Shown here: in pieces, positions 1 to 7,853 of the stretch
How positions within the stretch are numbered: position 1 is the first letter of the stretch
Layout of the letters: the number at the start of each line of letters is the position of its first letter
Assembly (NCBI GenBank): GCA_046496815.1
Contig: JAWOGN010000346.1
Span: 1-11,708, forward strand
Direction: 5' to 3'
From: JAWOGN01 sp046496815
Lineage (GTDB): Bacteria; Desulfobacterota; DSM-4660; Desulfatiglandales; Desulfatiglandaceae
DNA length: 11,708 nucleotides
Notes under the pieces: model-generated
Told to the model about the DNA's origin: nothing
The model's input: only the letters and a program-made list of their open reading frames with translations
Databases searched by the model: none
Translations under genes and position numbers: made by a program

Positions 1-104
1 GCTCCCCGTCCCGCCAAACATCGGGCGGTCCAAAGCCCTGTGACTCCCAGTCCCACCACCAGAATTTTCTTTCTGTAAAATTTCAGATCCGGAGAATCTG
101 ACAT
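1..104 (-). CDS. murD: UDP-N-acetylmuramoyl-L-alanine--D-glutamate ligase (MurD), N-terminal fragment
   Basis: Only the first 34 codons are in the window; the rest lies beyond the left edge. The peptide starts MSDSPDLKFYRKK and continues ILVVGLGVTGLWTARCLA, the N-terminal Rossmann-like strand-loop-helix with the GLG.TG motif that opens MurD proteins. MurD adds D-glutamate to UDP-MurNAc-L-Ala in the cytoplasm, using ATP. The ATG at 102-104 lies 40 nt downstream of the mraY stop, with a modest AGG about 7 nt upstream. The order mraY-murD is the usual one in the dcw cluster and supports the call. The fragment is too short to check any catalytic residue. Confidence 0.88.
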   Translation of the reverse strand, partial: MSDSPDLKFYRKKILVVGLGVTGLWTARCLAGRG

Positions 105-144
105 TTTAAACCTAAGTGCAGATTGACCTTCCAATACGCCTACC

Positions 145-1224
145 TTACCGCAGCTTTAAAGTGCTAAAAGACAAAAGCGCCAGAATGATGGCAATGATCC
201 AGAATCGAACGATTACTTTGGGCTCAGGCCACCCCTTCAGCTCAAAATGATGATGAATAGGAGCCATTCTGAAAATTCGCTGCCCCCCCGTCATTTTGAA
301 ATAGGCCACCTGAAAAATCACGGAAAGGGCCTCGAATACGAACAATCCACCTACGAGGATCAGGACCAATTCCTGTTTCGTAATGATTGCGACGGTTCCC
401 AGCACGGCTCCCATCGCAAGTGAACCGACGTCACCCATGAAGACTTCTGCGGGGTAAGCATTGTACCACAAAAACCCGAGACCGGCGCCCACCACGGCGC
501 CACAAAGCACAGAGATCTCTCCAGACCCGGCAACATAAGGGATCTGCAGATATGACGCAGCCTTTATATTGCCGGAAAGATACGAGAACACCACATAGCT
601 CCCGAAGGCGACGATAATGGGGCTGATTGCAAGGCCGTCCAAACCGTCGGTCAAATTGACCGCATTGGATGCGCCCACGATGATAAAGACGACCAGCAGG
701 ATGTAACCGAGGCCGAGATCAGGTGCAACGGTCTTGAAAAAAGGAAAATTCAAATGGGAATCAAATTCGACATAAAACTCCAGCACCAGGGCCACAATGA
801 GCGCAGCTATGATCTGAAGCGCAAGCTTCGAGAAAACGCCAAGTCCGCGACTGCTCTTTCTTGTCATCTTTAGATAATCATCTGTGAAGCCAATCCCGCC
901 GAAGGACAAAATGACGAAGATAACAATCCATACAAAAAGATTATTAAGCTCCGCCCAAAAAACCGTAGGAAGAAAAATTGCGGGCAAAATCAGGCATCCC
1001 CCCATTGTCGGCGTCCCTTTCTTGGACATGTGGTTCGGCGGTCCGTCATCTCGAATATATTGTGCCACTTGCATCTTCCGCAGCCAATGGATGACCCGGC
1101 CTCCAAGGAAGAAACAAATCATTAAGGCCGTAAGCGTGGAAAGAATCGTCCGGAAAGTTATGTACCTGAAAACGTTAAACCAAGAGAAATCAGTGTGGAA
1201 GAAATAAATCAACTTATAAAGCAT
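145..1224 (-). CDS. mraY: Phospho-N-acetylmuramoyl-pentapeptide-transferase (MraY)
   Basis: Integral membrane enzyme that transfers phospho-MurNAc-pentapeptide from UDP to undecaprenyl phosphate, making lipid I on the inner face of the cytoplasmic membrane. From the ATG at 1222-1224 the protein has 359 residues, the usual length, and begins MLYKLIYFF...FRYITFRT like other MraY proteins. Family landmarks are all present: the DD pair of GFTDDYLK at 115-116, NLTDGLDG at 190-197, VFMGDVGS, and the PIHHHFEL triad at 324-326. The DD and HHH positions equal those of E. coli MraY, which supports this start. An in-frame TTG nine codons upstream (1249-1251) is possible but adds residues the family lacks. 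A GGAG lies 11 nt before the ATG, so the ribosome site is only fair. About ten hydrophobic segments are visible. It lies after a long gap from murF and before murD in the same operon. Confidence 0.97.
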   Translation of the reverse strand: MLYKLIYFFHTDFSWFNVFRYITFRTILSTLTALMICFFLGGRVIHWLRKMQVAQYIRDDGPPNHMSKKGTPTMGGCLILPAIFLPTVFWAELNNLFVWIVIFVILSFGGIGFTDDYLKMTRKSSRGLGVFSKLALQIIAALIVALVLEFYVEFDSHLNFPFFKTVAPDLGLGYILLVVFIIVGASNAVNLTDGLDGLAISPIIVAFGSYVVFSYLSGNIKAASYLQIPYVAGSGEISVLCGAVVGAGLGFLWYNAYPAEVFMGDVGSLAMGAVLGTVAIITKQELVLILVGGLFVFEALSVIFQVAYFKMTGGQRIFRMAPIHHHFELKGWPEPKVIVRFWIIAIILALLSFSTLKLR

Positions 1225-1549
1225 CTGAGACGTTGCTCCATTCCTATCCAAATCGACACCACGTGCCGTATGGTCCTAATTACCGTCTTCAAACTTTTAA
1301 CCTTTTTTTTGCTTCAACACCGCTTGCGCGACACCGGGTCTAAATTCCATACTGCGTAAAAGCGATGTTTATCATGTGGGGCGTGAGGCTTTTGTGGACT
1401 CAAATTAGTCCAAAATTTCGATATTTCGGATACCGGCTTTCCGGGGTAACGGCCTCTGTCTGTTGGATGTGGCTGCGATCACGGTGCGGAGAGACCTGTC
1501 ATTCACCGCCGGCACCTTTACCCTTCATAGGGTCACACGAACCTCCTGC
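1225..1549 (-). other. Unusually long intergenic gap between murF and mraY
   Basis: No conserved protein is recognised in these 325 bases on either strand. On the coding (minus) strand the gap opens, just after the murF stop, with AGGAGGT (1541-1547), a full Shine-Dalgarno match. It is followed by a GTG-TGA start-stop pair (1533-1538) and by three very short frames joined by NTGA overlaps: 9 codons (1499-1528), 7 codons (1479-1502) and 25 codons (1405-1482). An inverted repeat sits at 1395-1412, and an eight-base A run (on the minus strand) lies near 1303-1310. It may be a leader or attenuator for mraY-murD, a decayed gene, or plain spacer. I see no clear promoter and no hairpin followed by a T run. 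Confidence 0.5.
1395..1412. repeat. Perfect 6-bp inverted repeat in the murF-mraY gap
   Basis: TGGACT and AGTCCA are separated by CAAATT on the plus strand, giving a 6-bp stem with a 6-nt loop in RNA of either strand. It is not followed by a T run in either direction, so it is not an ordinary intrinsic terminator. On the minus strand the stop codon of the 25-codon mini-frame (1405-1407) falls in the loop. It could be an RNA hairpin in the mraY leader or a chance repeat. Confidence 0.4.
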
Positions 1550-2962
1550 TTACAGTTTGCAACCCTTTAATTCCTCGACCACTTTCTCCAAAGCCATTCT
1601 TCGGGAACCCTTGAGAAAAATTAAATCCCCCGGTCTCATGTTTCCCTTGATTTTCTTGACCATTTCGGCATGCGTGCGTGCCACTTCCGCTTTCATCTTC
1701 GGCATACCTGCCTGCTCTGCAGCCTTTGTCATCACGGGTGCATACTCACCGATCGCTACAAAGTATTTCGTCCCGAGCTGCGCGATCCGCCTTCCTGCAT
1801 TTTTGTGTGCGGGGACGGCCGCGTCTCCCAGTTCCAACATGTCGCCCAGAGCCACGATGATTCTCGACCTTTCATTGATGAATGCCTTAAGAGACCGAAG
1901 GGCCGCATTCAGGGACTGTGGATTGGCATTGTAAGTGTCATCCACGAGTGTGACGCCTTCCGCCAGAGGAATGAGCAAAAAACGACCCTTAATTCCCGCA
2001 AAATGACTTAGGCCTTGAACAATATGTTCGAATGACTCCTTGAGACACAAACAAGCCGTTGCCGCCGCAAGACTGTTGTAGACCTGCTGTACACCGGGAA
2101 CCCTCACATTTACCGGCCACGAAACACCCCGGTACTCGAGGTCATAACCGATACCCTCCCGGCCCTTGTTTCTGACTCTCCGGCCTCTGACATCATTTCC
2201 TTTCCCCAGACCAAATGAAATCATCTCCTTTCGGAAAACCGAGGCCGTTCTGAGAAGGAGTCGGTCATCCCCGTTTAAGACCGCATGCGCGCTTTGAGAC
2301 AGTTTTTCCACCAGCTCTACTTTGGCTTTTGCCACGCTTTTTAAGTTCCCAAGTCCCTTCACATGGGCCATCCCCACGTTGGTGATCACTCCCACATCCG
2401 GATCGGCAATCTCTGCTAAACGTGCGATTTCTCCCGGTCGGTTCATTCCCATTTCCAAAACCACCCTTTGGTGACCCGGCTCCAAGCTGAGAAGGGTCAA
2501 AGGCAAGCCGATCAAGTTGTTGTAGTTACCAGGATTCTTTAATGTCGTGCCACCCAGCTCCAGGATGCAGGCCGCCATCTCCTTCGTTGTCGTCTTCCCG
2601 ACGGATCCGGTGATCGCAATCACCGTTACACGATGTTGCCGTCGCCACCATGCGGCAAAATCACCCAGCGCTTTTAAACTGTCCCTAACCGAAATGACAA
2701 ATGGGTTCCTGCCGTTCGGTATGGTATAGCGGCGGCCCGCTTCGACAACAACACCCGCAGCGCCTCTGTTCACAGCGTGTTCAACGAAATCATGACCGTC
2801 ATACCGCTCTCCCGTTAACGCCCAAAAAACTTCACCGGCGCCTATCTTTCTCGAATCGGTGCTGACACCTCCCGGCAGGGTCTGCAGCTTTCCTGTTATC
2901 CATTGCCCTGATATCCGGCTCCCGATTTCTTCCGCGGTTATGTCACCCCAAATAGCCGGCAT
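1550..2962 (-). CDS. murF: UDP-N-acetylmuramoyl-tripeptide--D-alanyl-D-alanine ligase (MurF)
   Basis: ATP-dependent Mur ligase that adds the D-Ala-D-Ala dipeptide to UDP-MurNAc-tripeptide, the last cytoplasmic step of pentapeptide synthesis. The 470-residue length is normal. In order it shows an N-terminal substrate-binding domain (STDSRKIGAGEVFWALTG, about 34-51), the P-loop GSVGKTTTKE at 119-128, NYNNLIGLPLTLL at 147-159, EMGMNRPGEI at 170-179, NVGMAHV, and DDTYNANPQS at 341-350 with GDMLELGD further on. The ATG at 2960-2962 directly follows the murE TGA, and a GGGAG 8 nt upstream, inside the end of murE, serves as ribosome site, so the two genes are probably translationally coupled. It ends with TAA just before a long gap. 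Confidence 0.97.
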   Translation of the reverse strand: MPAIWGDITAEEIGSRISGQWITGKLQTLPGGVSTDSRKIGAGEVFWALTGERYDGHDFVEHAVNRGAAGVVVEAGRRYTIPNGRNPFVISVRDSLKALGDFAAWWRRQHRVTVIAITGSVGKTTTKEMAACILELGGTTLKNPGNYNNLIGLPLTLLSLEPGHQRVVLEMGMNRPGEIARLAEIADPDVGVITNVGMAHVKGLGNLKSVAKAKVELVEKLSQSAHAVLNGDDRLLLRTASVFRKEMISFGLGKGNDVRGRRVRNKGREGIGYDLEYRGVSWPVNVRVPGVQQVYNSLAAATACLCLKESFEHIVQGLSHFAGIKGRFLLIPLAEGVTLVDDTYNANPQSLNAALRSLKAFINERSRIIVALGDMLELGDAAVPAHKNAGRRIAQLGTKYFVAIGEYAPVMTKAAEQAGMPKMKAEVARTHAEMVKKIKGNMRPGDLIFLKGSRRMALEKVVEELKGCKL

Positions 2963-4477
2963 TCACCGCGCTCCCGACGCAGCTTCCGCTGCCACCTCTC
3001 GGTCATCAAAATGCCGTCTTTCTTTTCCGATGATTTGGTAATCTTCATGACCTTTTCCGGCAATTAAGACGGCGTCTCGGACATCAGCCAACTGAACAGC
3101 CTTGCCAATAGCACTCGCTCGATCCAAGTCGAGGATATAACTCGGCTCGCTGAGATTCCTGTCAGCGACATCTCCAAATTTTCTTAGGCCGGATTCCCGA
3201 ACGCCCTTCTCAGCCTGAGCGGCAATGGCCGCCGGATCCTCGGTTCGCGGATTGTCCGAAGTGACGATAACCAGATCGCTGTGCCGGCCGGCCACCCGTC
3301 CCATCTCCCGTCGCTTACCTTTATCGCGATCCCCGCCGCAACCGAAAACGGTAATCAACTTTCCTTGAACAAGAGGCCTGACGGCCCCAATGGCCTTTAA
3401 TAGCGCATCGGGCGTGTGGGCGTAGTCAACGACCACCATCAATGATCGTCTATTCTTCACCAATTCCAAACGCCCGGGAACCCCTTTGAGGCGGGCGATC
3501 CCTTCGCTCACCGGTTTGAGATCAATATGCATGCAAAAGGCAGCGGTTGAGGCGGCCAAAATATTGTAGATATTAAAGTCGCCGATGAGTTCAGATGTGA
3601 TCTCCGTATGACCTGCGGGGGTGATCAGTAAAGCGTTGAGCCCGTCACGGGTTACCCGAATTTCTTCAGCTCGCACGTCACAGTCTTTTCCCAGTCCGTA
3701 GGTAACAACTCTGGCATCAGTCAGGCTCAAAAGCTTTTTTCCTTTCGGGTCATCCACGTTGATTGCCGCCCATTTCAAATCACCGAAGTCATTTTTTCCG
3801 TCGGGTCGGAAAAGACGGCATTTTGCCTCAAAGTATTCCGCCATTGAACGGTGATAATCCAGATGATCTCTGGAAATATTCGTAAAGACCGCACCCTGAA
3901 AAGGACAATCCTTTGCCCTTCCCTGATCGAGTGCATGAGAAGAAACCTCCACGATCACCTCTGTCGCACCTGCATCGGCCATCCTGCGCAACGTTCTCAT
4001 CAGATCAAGAGACTCCGGTGTCGTTACCGTTGCATCCCAGACCTGTCCAGGTATCCTGTAATTTACGGTGCCGATGACACCCGGCACGCTCCCGGCAGCC
4101 AATAAAATGGACTCCAACAAGTAGCTGCTCGTGGTTTTTCCATTGGTACCGGTAATGCCGATCAGGGTCATGCCTTTGAAAGGAGCGTCGTAGAACCTGA
4201 CTGCCAGCCTCGATAAAGCCTCACGGGAATCCCGAACCCGGACCGAGGTCACCTCGGCGTCCATTGCCCCAAATCGTTCCGCGACCACCACGGATGCACC
4301 TCTTTGAACGGCGTCTTCAATGAAATCATGGCCGTCAATGGTGTGTCCTCTCAAGGCAACAAAGAGATACCCCGGTTTTACCTCTCGGGAGTCATAAGCC
4401 ATGCCCGATATTTCACTCTTTTCGGCGCCTCGTAAATCTATGATGGCTAAGCCGTTTAGCAATTTTTCCAGGCGCAC
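2963..4477 (-). CDS. murE: UDP-N-acetylmuramoyl-L-alanyl-D-glutamate--2,6-diaminopimelate ligase (MurE)
   Basis: Cytoplasmic Mur ligase that adds meso-diaminopimelate to UDP-MurNAc-L-Ala-D-Glu. Numbering from the GTG at 4475-4477 (504 residues), it has the N-terminal domain (YDSREVKPGYLFVALRGHTIDGHDF, about 28-52), the P-loop GTNGKTT at 110-116, VTTPESLDL near 151-159, the lysine of EAKCRLF (about 219, carbamylated in the family), and DNPRTEDP at 408-415. The DNPR motif marks meso-DAP rather than lysine as substrate. The start is uncertain. VRLEKLLNGL aligns with the usual MurE N-terminus, so GTG 4477 is chosen; GTG 4486 is nearly as good. The frame stays open to a TTG at 4564, but the extra 29 residues have no counterpart in the family. 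None of these candidates has a clear Shine-Dalgarno sequence. A GC hairpin lies upstream, in the gap after ftsI. Confidence 0.95.
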   Translation of the reverse strand: MRLEKLLNGLAIIDLRGAEKSEISGMAYDSREVKPGYLFVALRGHTIDGHDFIEDAVQRGASVVVAERFGAMDAEVTSVRVRDSREALSRLAVRFYDAPFKGMTLIGITGTNGKTTSSYLLESILLAAGSVPGVIGTVNYRIPGQVWDATVTTPESLDLMRTLRRMADAGATEVIVEVSSHALDQGRAKDCPFQGAVFTNISRDHLDYHRSMAEYFEAKCRLFRPDGKNDFGDLKWAAINVDDPKGKKLLSLTDARVVTYGLGKDCDVRAEEIRVTRDGLNALLITPAGHTEITSELIGDFNIYNILAASTAAFCMHIDLKPVSEGIARLKGVPGRLELVKNRRSLMVVVDYAHTPDALLKAIGAVRPLVQGKLITVFGCGGDRDKGKRREMGRVAGRHSDLVIVTSDNPRTEDPAAIAAQAEKGVRESGLRKFGDVADRNLSEPSYILDLDRASAIGKAVQLADVRDAVLIAGKGHEDYQIIGKERRHFDDREVAAEAASGAR

Positions 4478-4524
4478 TCTATACACCGCTGGTTTGTTGT
4501 ATTTGAGTATCCACAAGTTTACGG

Positions 4525-4546
4525 TCGGGGCGCTTCGGCTCCCCGA
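4525..4546 (-). other. GC-rich hairpin between ftsI and murE
   Basis: TCGGGG and CCCCGA form a perfect 6-bp stem. After one mismatch, GC and GC extend it around a tetraloop, which reads TTCG on the plus strand and CGAA on the minus strand. It sits in the roughly 100 nt between the ftsI stop (4579) and the likely murE start (4477). No T run follows on the minus strand, so it is not a typical terminator. It could be an mRNA processing or stability element, or affect murE translation. If murE started at the TTG at 4564 it would lie inside the coding region. Confidence 0.5.
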
Positions 4547-4578
4547 AAGAATCCCCCCTCTCAAAAGGAATCTATCGC

Positions 4579-6540
4579 TTATGTGGGAGGTTTAAACGTC
4601 ACCCTCACTGCGTGAATACGCTTGAGAGATGCGCCCGGTTTCGGGTCCTGTTCAAACGCAAGACCGGTTCCTTCCAAAAGCACCTTTATTCCCAGCAATC
4701 TTGCCCCCTGGATTACTTTTCTCATTCCAAGGCCTCTGAAATCGGGGAGGAAGTCGCCTCTGTCGTCAAGAGGAAACGGATCGGCCTTCAAAGATTGCCG
4801 CTCGGCTGTCGGCTTGTGTAAAGCATCTTTGTTCTGCTTTACCAATCGAATCTGCGGATTGACTTCAAGGTGGTTTAACGACCATAGGCCCACCTCGCAG
4901 AAGGCAGGGGCTGCCACCACGCCGCCATAGGGACTGCCCTCAGGCTCATCAATCACTACGACGATCACCAGTCTCGCTCGATCTGCGGGCACGAAACCGG
5001 CAAAGGTGGCTACATATTTGCTCCGAGAGTACCTTCCGGTCTTCGGATCTACCTTTTGGGACGTCCCGGTCTTTCCTGCCACCCTGAATCCGCCGATAGC
5101 GGCTTTCTCACCGGTACCATCTTCGCTTACAACACCCTCAAGAATTCCCGACACTTTCCTGGCCAACTGGGAGGGAAGCACCCTCCTGACGACTGCGGGT
5201 TTGGTTTCTTCCTTCACACCACCCGATGCATTTAGGATTGCTTTCACCACATAGGGACGCATCAGTTTTCCACCGTTGGCAATCGCCGCCATCGCCATGC
5301 CCAGTTGCAGGGATGTCGTGGTCATGCCCTGCCCAAAAAAAAGCGTGGCCTGCTCAATCGGTTTCGCCGCTTTTGGCTTCCGGATAAACCCGTTTCGCTC
5401 ACCCAACAGGTCAATGCCTGTCTTGGCTCCGAATCCGAACTTCTTCAAATATTCGTAGAATGTTTCATAACCGAGCCGTTGGCCGATTTTGATTGCGCCG
5501 ATGTTGCTCGAATACCTAATGATATCCGACACACTCAACACGTCGTACTGGTGTGTATCGCGGATCACATTCCTTCCGATCTTGTATTTGCCGTGCTCGC
5601 AATCAAATTGGGAATTCGGAGTGACAGCATCTTCATGGAGGGATGCGGCCAATAGAAAGGCCTTAATTGTAGAGCCTGGTTCGAAGCAATCTGTGATGGT
5701 TCGATTTCGCCATTGATCCGGCTCGTGTGTGGAAAAAATGTTCGGATTGAACTCCGGAACCACAGCCATGGCCAGAATCCCTCCTGTTTCCGGATCAATA
5801 ACAAGGCACTGACCGGATTTCGCCTTGGCTTTTTTGACCGCAGACAAAAGGGCCTCTTGAGCCTTGTACTGTATATCCTTGTCGATCGTGAGGACAAGAT
5901 CGTGCATTCCGTGTCCGGAAGGGATGGGGCGACTCATGGAGAAGGGTCGGCCTAAGGCATCGTGCATATGGATTAGACTGTGCTGCGGCCCTCTCAAATA
6001 GTCGTCGTATTTTCTCTCAATCCCTTCAAGCCCCTGATTATCAGCCCCGACGAATCCGATGAGATGGGCTGCGTTCTCTCGGCCGGGGTAGAAACGGCGG
6101 GATTCGGTGATTGAACCCACACCCTCCAATTCCAACGCGGCAATCTGTTTGGCCAGCTCCATCGGTATTTGCCGTTTTATCCATGCGAAGGACCTTTGAC
6201 TATTTAAAAGCGTCATAATTCCCTCACGACTTTCCTTTAAAATCCCGGACAAATGCTCCGCTGTTTTGATTTTCTCTTTGATGTGTTTTGGATGGGAATA
6301 GATAGATCCGACCTCAATGCTCAAGGCCAACTCATTCCCGTCTCGATCGTAAATGGTGCCGCGCTCCGGGGGCAGTTTTGTTGTCCCGACATAGCCTGCA
6401 CGGGCTATGGACGACAATCGATTCTTTTCAAGGACCTGGAGTTGATATGCTCTGCCCACCAGTGTCCCCAAACCCAGAAAAAAAAATGCGGCCACCACAT
6501 AGGTACGAAATCGTATCCACTTCTTTTCTCTCACTTTCAC
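4579..6540 (-). CDS. ftsI: Class B penicillin-binding protein, septal transpeptidase FtsI/PBP3 with PASTA domain
   Basis: Septal peptidoglycan transpeptidase of the divisome, anchored in the cytoplasmic membrane with its catalytic domain in the periplasm. The 653 residues show a short basic cytoplasmic tail, one membrane helix (about 12-30), and the PBP dimerisation region with LPPERGTIYDRDG (56-68). The transpeptidase domain has the active-site motif STIK (S290, K293), SSN (344-346) and KTGT (490-493). Residues about 597-650 (DFLPDFRGLGMRK..., EQDPKPGASL) form a single PASTA domain. The start is GTG at 6538-6540, overlapping the ftsL stop by 4 nt (GTGA), with little Shine-Dalgarno match, which suggests translational coupling to ftsL. 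The neighbours rsmH-ftsL and murE are the normal dcw order. Confidence 0.96.
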   Translation of the reverse strand: MKVREKKWIRFRTYVVAAFFFLGLGTLVGRAYQLQVLEKNRLSSIARAGYVGTTKLPPERGTIYDRDGNELALSIEVGSIYSHPKHIKEKIKTAEHLSGILKESREGIMTLLNSQRSFAWIKRQIPMELAKQIAALELEGVGSITESRRFYPGRENAAHLIGFVGADNQGLEGIERKYDDYLRGPQHSLIHMHDALGRPFSMSRPIPSGHGMHDLVLTIDKDIQYKAQEALLSAVKKAKAKSGQCLVIDPETGGILAMAVVPEFNPNIFSTHEPDQWRNRTITDCFEPGSTIKAFLLAASLHEDAVTPNSQFDCEHGKYKIGRNVIRDTHQYDVLSVSDIIRYSSNIGAIKIGQRLGYETFYEYLKKFGFGAKTGIDLLGERNGFIRKPKAAKPIEQATLFFGQGMTTTSLQLGMAMAAIANGGKLMRPYVVKAILNASGGVKEETKPAVVRRVLPSQLARKVSGILEGVVSEDGTGEKAAIGGFRVAGKTGTSQKVDPKTGRYSRSKYVATFAGFVPADRARLVIVVVIDEPEGSPYGGVVAAPAFCEVGLWSLNHLEVNPQIRLVKQNKDALHKPTAERQSLKADPFPLDDRGDFLPDFRGLGMRKVIQGARLLGIKVLLEGTGLAFEQDPKPGASLKRIHAVRVTFKPPT

Positions 6541-6905
6541 GGCAGAATAATAATCTGATCAGCAGATGGTTGCCTCAAACCCAATTGTCCGATGGCCAGA
6601 GCCTCCAGTTTTCGCGGTGACTTCAGAATCGCCAATTCCAGTCGGAGTTTTCGATTGGTTTCCCTCAGTTTCATCTCTTCCTTCTTCAATTGACTCAAAT
6701 CGTAACCGAGCTGGGTTCTCTCAAAATTGGACCAGACATACCCGATGCTGCTCCCCATAAATACAACCAGCAAAAAGATGATCAATAGAATCTGCTTCGG
6801 ACTCATATGAAATCCACGCCTTTTTACTCGTGAGTTCTTGACTCGAATCCCTGTTTTTGCATTGCGCGAGCCCAACAATTTTGAAACCCTCTCCGGTCTT
6901 GTCAT
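6537..6905 (-). CDS. ftsL: Cell division protein FtsL
   Basis: Small bitopic divisome protein, which in other bacteria forms a complex with FtsB and FtsQ and helps activate FtsW-FtsI. The 122 residues comprise a basic cytoplasmic tail of about 36 residues (many R and K), one membrane helix (about 38-58, QILLIIFLLVVFMGSSIGYV), then a periplasmic heptad coiled coil (LSQLKKEEMKLRETNRKL). It ends in KLEALAIGQLGLRQPSADQI, resembling the conserved FtsL/FtsB tail. Sequence identity in this family is low, so the call rests on this architecture and on position between rsmH and ftsI. The ATG at 6903-6905 lies 2 nt after the rsmH stop and has GAGAGGA about 7 nt upstream. The frame is open further up but would overlap rsmH by about 165 nt, so this start is preferred. 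Confidence 0.88.
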   Translation of the reverse strand: MTRPERVSKLLGSRNAKTGIRVKNSRVKRRGFHMSPKQILLIIFLLVVFMGSSIGYVWSNFERTQLGYDLSQLKKEEMKLRETNRKLRLELAILKSPRKLEALAIGQLGLRQPSADQIIILP

Positions 6906-6907
6906 GA

Positions 6908-7849
6908 TTAAATCCTCTCTGCAGCTCTCAACACGGCACTGCGTGCTCTTGGATTCCTCTCGATCTCCGCCGCGGTCGGCTTGATTCCTTTTTTGAAGAG
7001 ACGTTTGAAAAGTGGGGGCTTTCCACATACACAATGAAGAAATTCCGGCGGACACGTGCAGGGATTTTCCCAATTCATCATGGTCTGTTTCACAAGTCTG
7101 TCTTCAAGCGAATGGTAGGATAAAATGACTAACCTCCCTCCCGTGGCTATCATTAACGGAATAGTGTCTAAGAACGTTTGGAGATTTTGAAGCTCTTTGT
7201 TGACCGCAATTCTAAGGGCCTGGAACGTTCGGGTAGCCGGGTGTCTCCGCCTCGCACGATGGGCCTGTGGAAATGCCGATTTAACCAGAGCCGCCAATTG
7301 AGACGACGTGACAATAGCGCTTTTTCGGCGTGCATTACTGATGGCCCTGACTATTAATTTCGCCCGCTTTTCTTCACCAAAATCTTTCAGTATTTTGACA
7401 AGTTCACTCGGCGCCGCATGATTCACCAGCTCGCTCGCTGTTGACTCCTCATCCGGATCCATACGCATATCCAGGGGTTCATTGCGGGTGAAGCTAAACC
7501 CCCTGCCTGAGAACTCGAGCTGGTAGGAGGACATCCCAAGGTCAAGGAAAACCCCATTGACGGCATCACATGCTTGCTCCGCAAGGACGTCTTTCAGGGC
7601 AACATAATTCGCCTTGACCACGCGAACCCTTTCACCCATAAAAGCAAGCCGCTTCTTGGATGTCCGCACCGCATCCGGGTCCCTGTCCAAACAGATCAGT
7701 TTTCCGTTTGGGGACAACCCGCTCCCAATGACCTCGCTGTGACCGCCGGTCCCAACGGTACCGTCCACATAGGTGCCGTCCGGATCGTGAACAAGGTATT
7801 GGGCGACCTCACCAACGAGAACAGACTGGTGAAAGCGGTGCGAGTTCAA
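6908..7849 (-). CDS. rsmH: 16S rRNA (cytosine(1402)-N(4))-methyltransferase RsmH (MraW)
   Basis: S-adenosylmethionine-dependent enzyme that methylates N4 of C1402 in the decoding centre of 16S rRNA. The 313 residues show HQSVLVGEV at the N-terminus, the SAM-binding loop DGTVGTGGHS (29-38), GVFLDLGMSSYQLE (99-112), GRGFSFTRNEPLDMRMD (115-131), the helical insert domain, RRHPATRTFQALRIAVNKEL (201-220) and LSYHSLEDRLVK (243-254). The paired-cysteine CTCP/CVCG element (264-276) and NPRARSAVLRAAER close it. All are family hallmarks. The start is a TTG at 7847-7849, 4 nt after the mraZ stop; no ATG or GTG fits the conserved N-terminus, and the ribosome site is weak (TTAGG), so translation probably depends on coupling to mraZ. 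Confidence 0.96.
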   Translation of the reverse strand: MNSHRFHQSVLVGEVAQYLVHDPDGTYVDGTVGTGGHSEVIGSGLSPNGKLICLDRDPDAVRTSKKRLAFMGERVRVVKANYVALKDVLAEQACDAVNGVFLDLGMSSYQLEFSGRGFSFTRNEPLDMRMDPDEESTASELVNHAAPSELVKILKDFGEEKRAKLIVRAISNARRKSAIVTSSQLAALVKSAFPQAHRARRRHPATRTFQALRIAVNKELQNLQTFLDTIPLMIATGGRLVILSYHSLEDRLVKQTMMNWENPCTCPPEFLHCVCGKPPLFKRLFKKGIKPTAAEIERNPRARSAVLRAAERI

Positions 7850-7853
7850 CAGC

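Noticed and set aside
1365..1934. Long plus-strand open frame antisense to the end of murF and the adjoining gap.
   Set aside because: It lies mostly opposite a well-conserved gene, has no recognisable domain and no ribosome site; it is a by-product of murF codon use.
6906..7073. Upstream extension of ftsL into rsmH.
   Set aside because: It would overlap conserved rsmH sequence by about 165 nt, while the ATG at 6905 has a good ribosome site and gives a normal-length FtsL.
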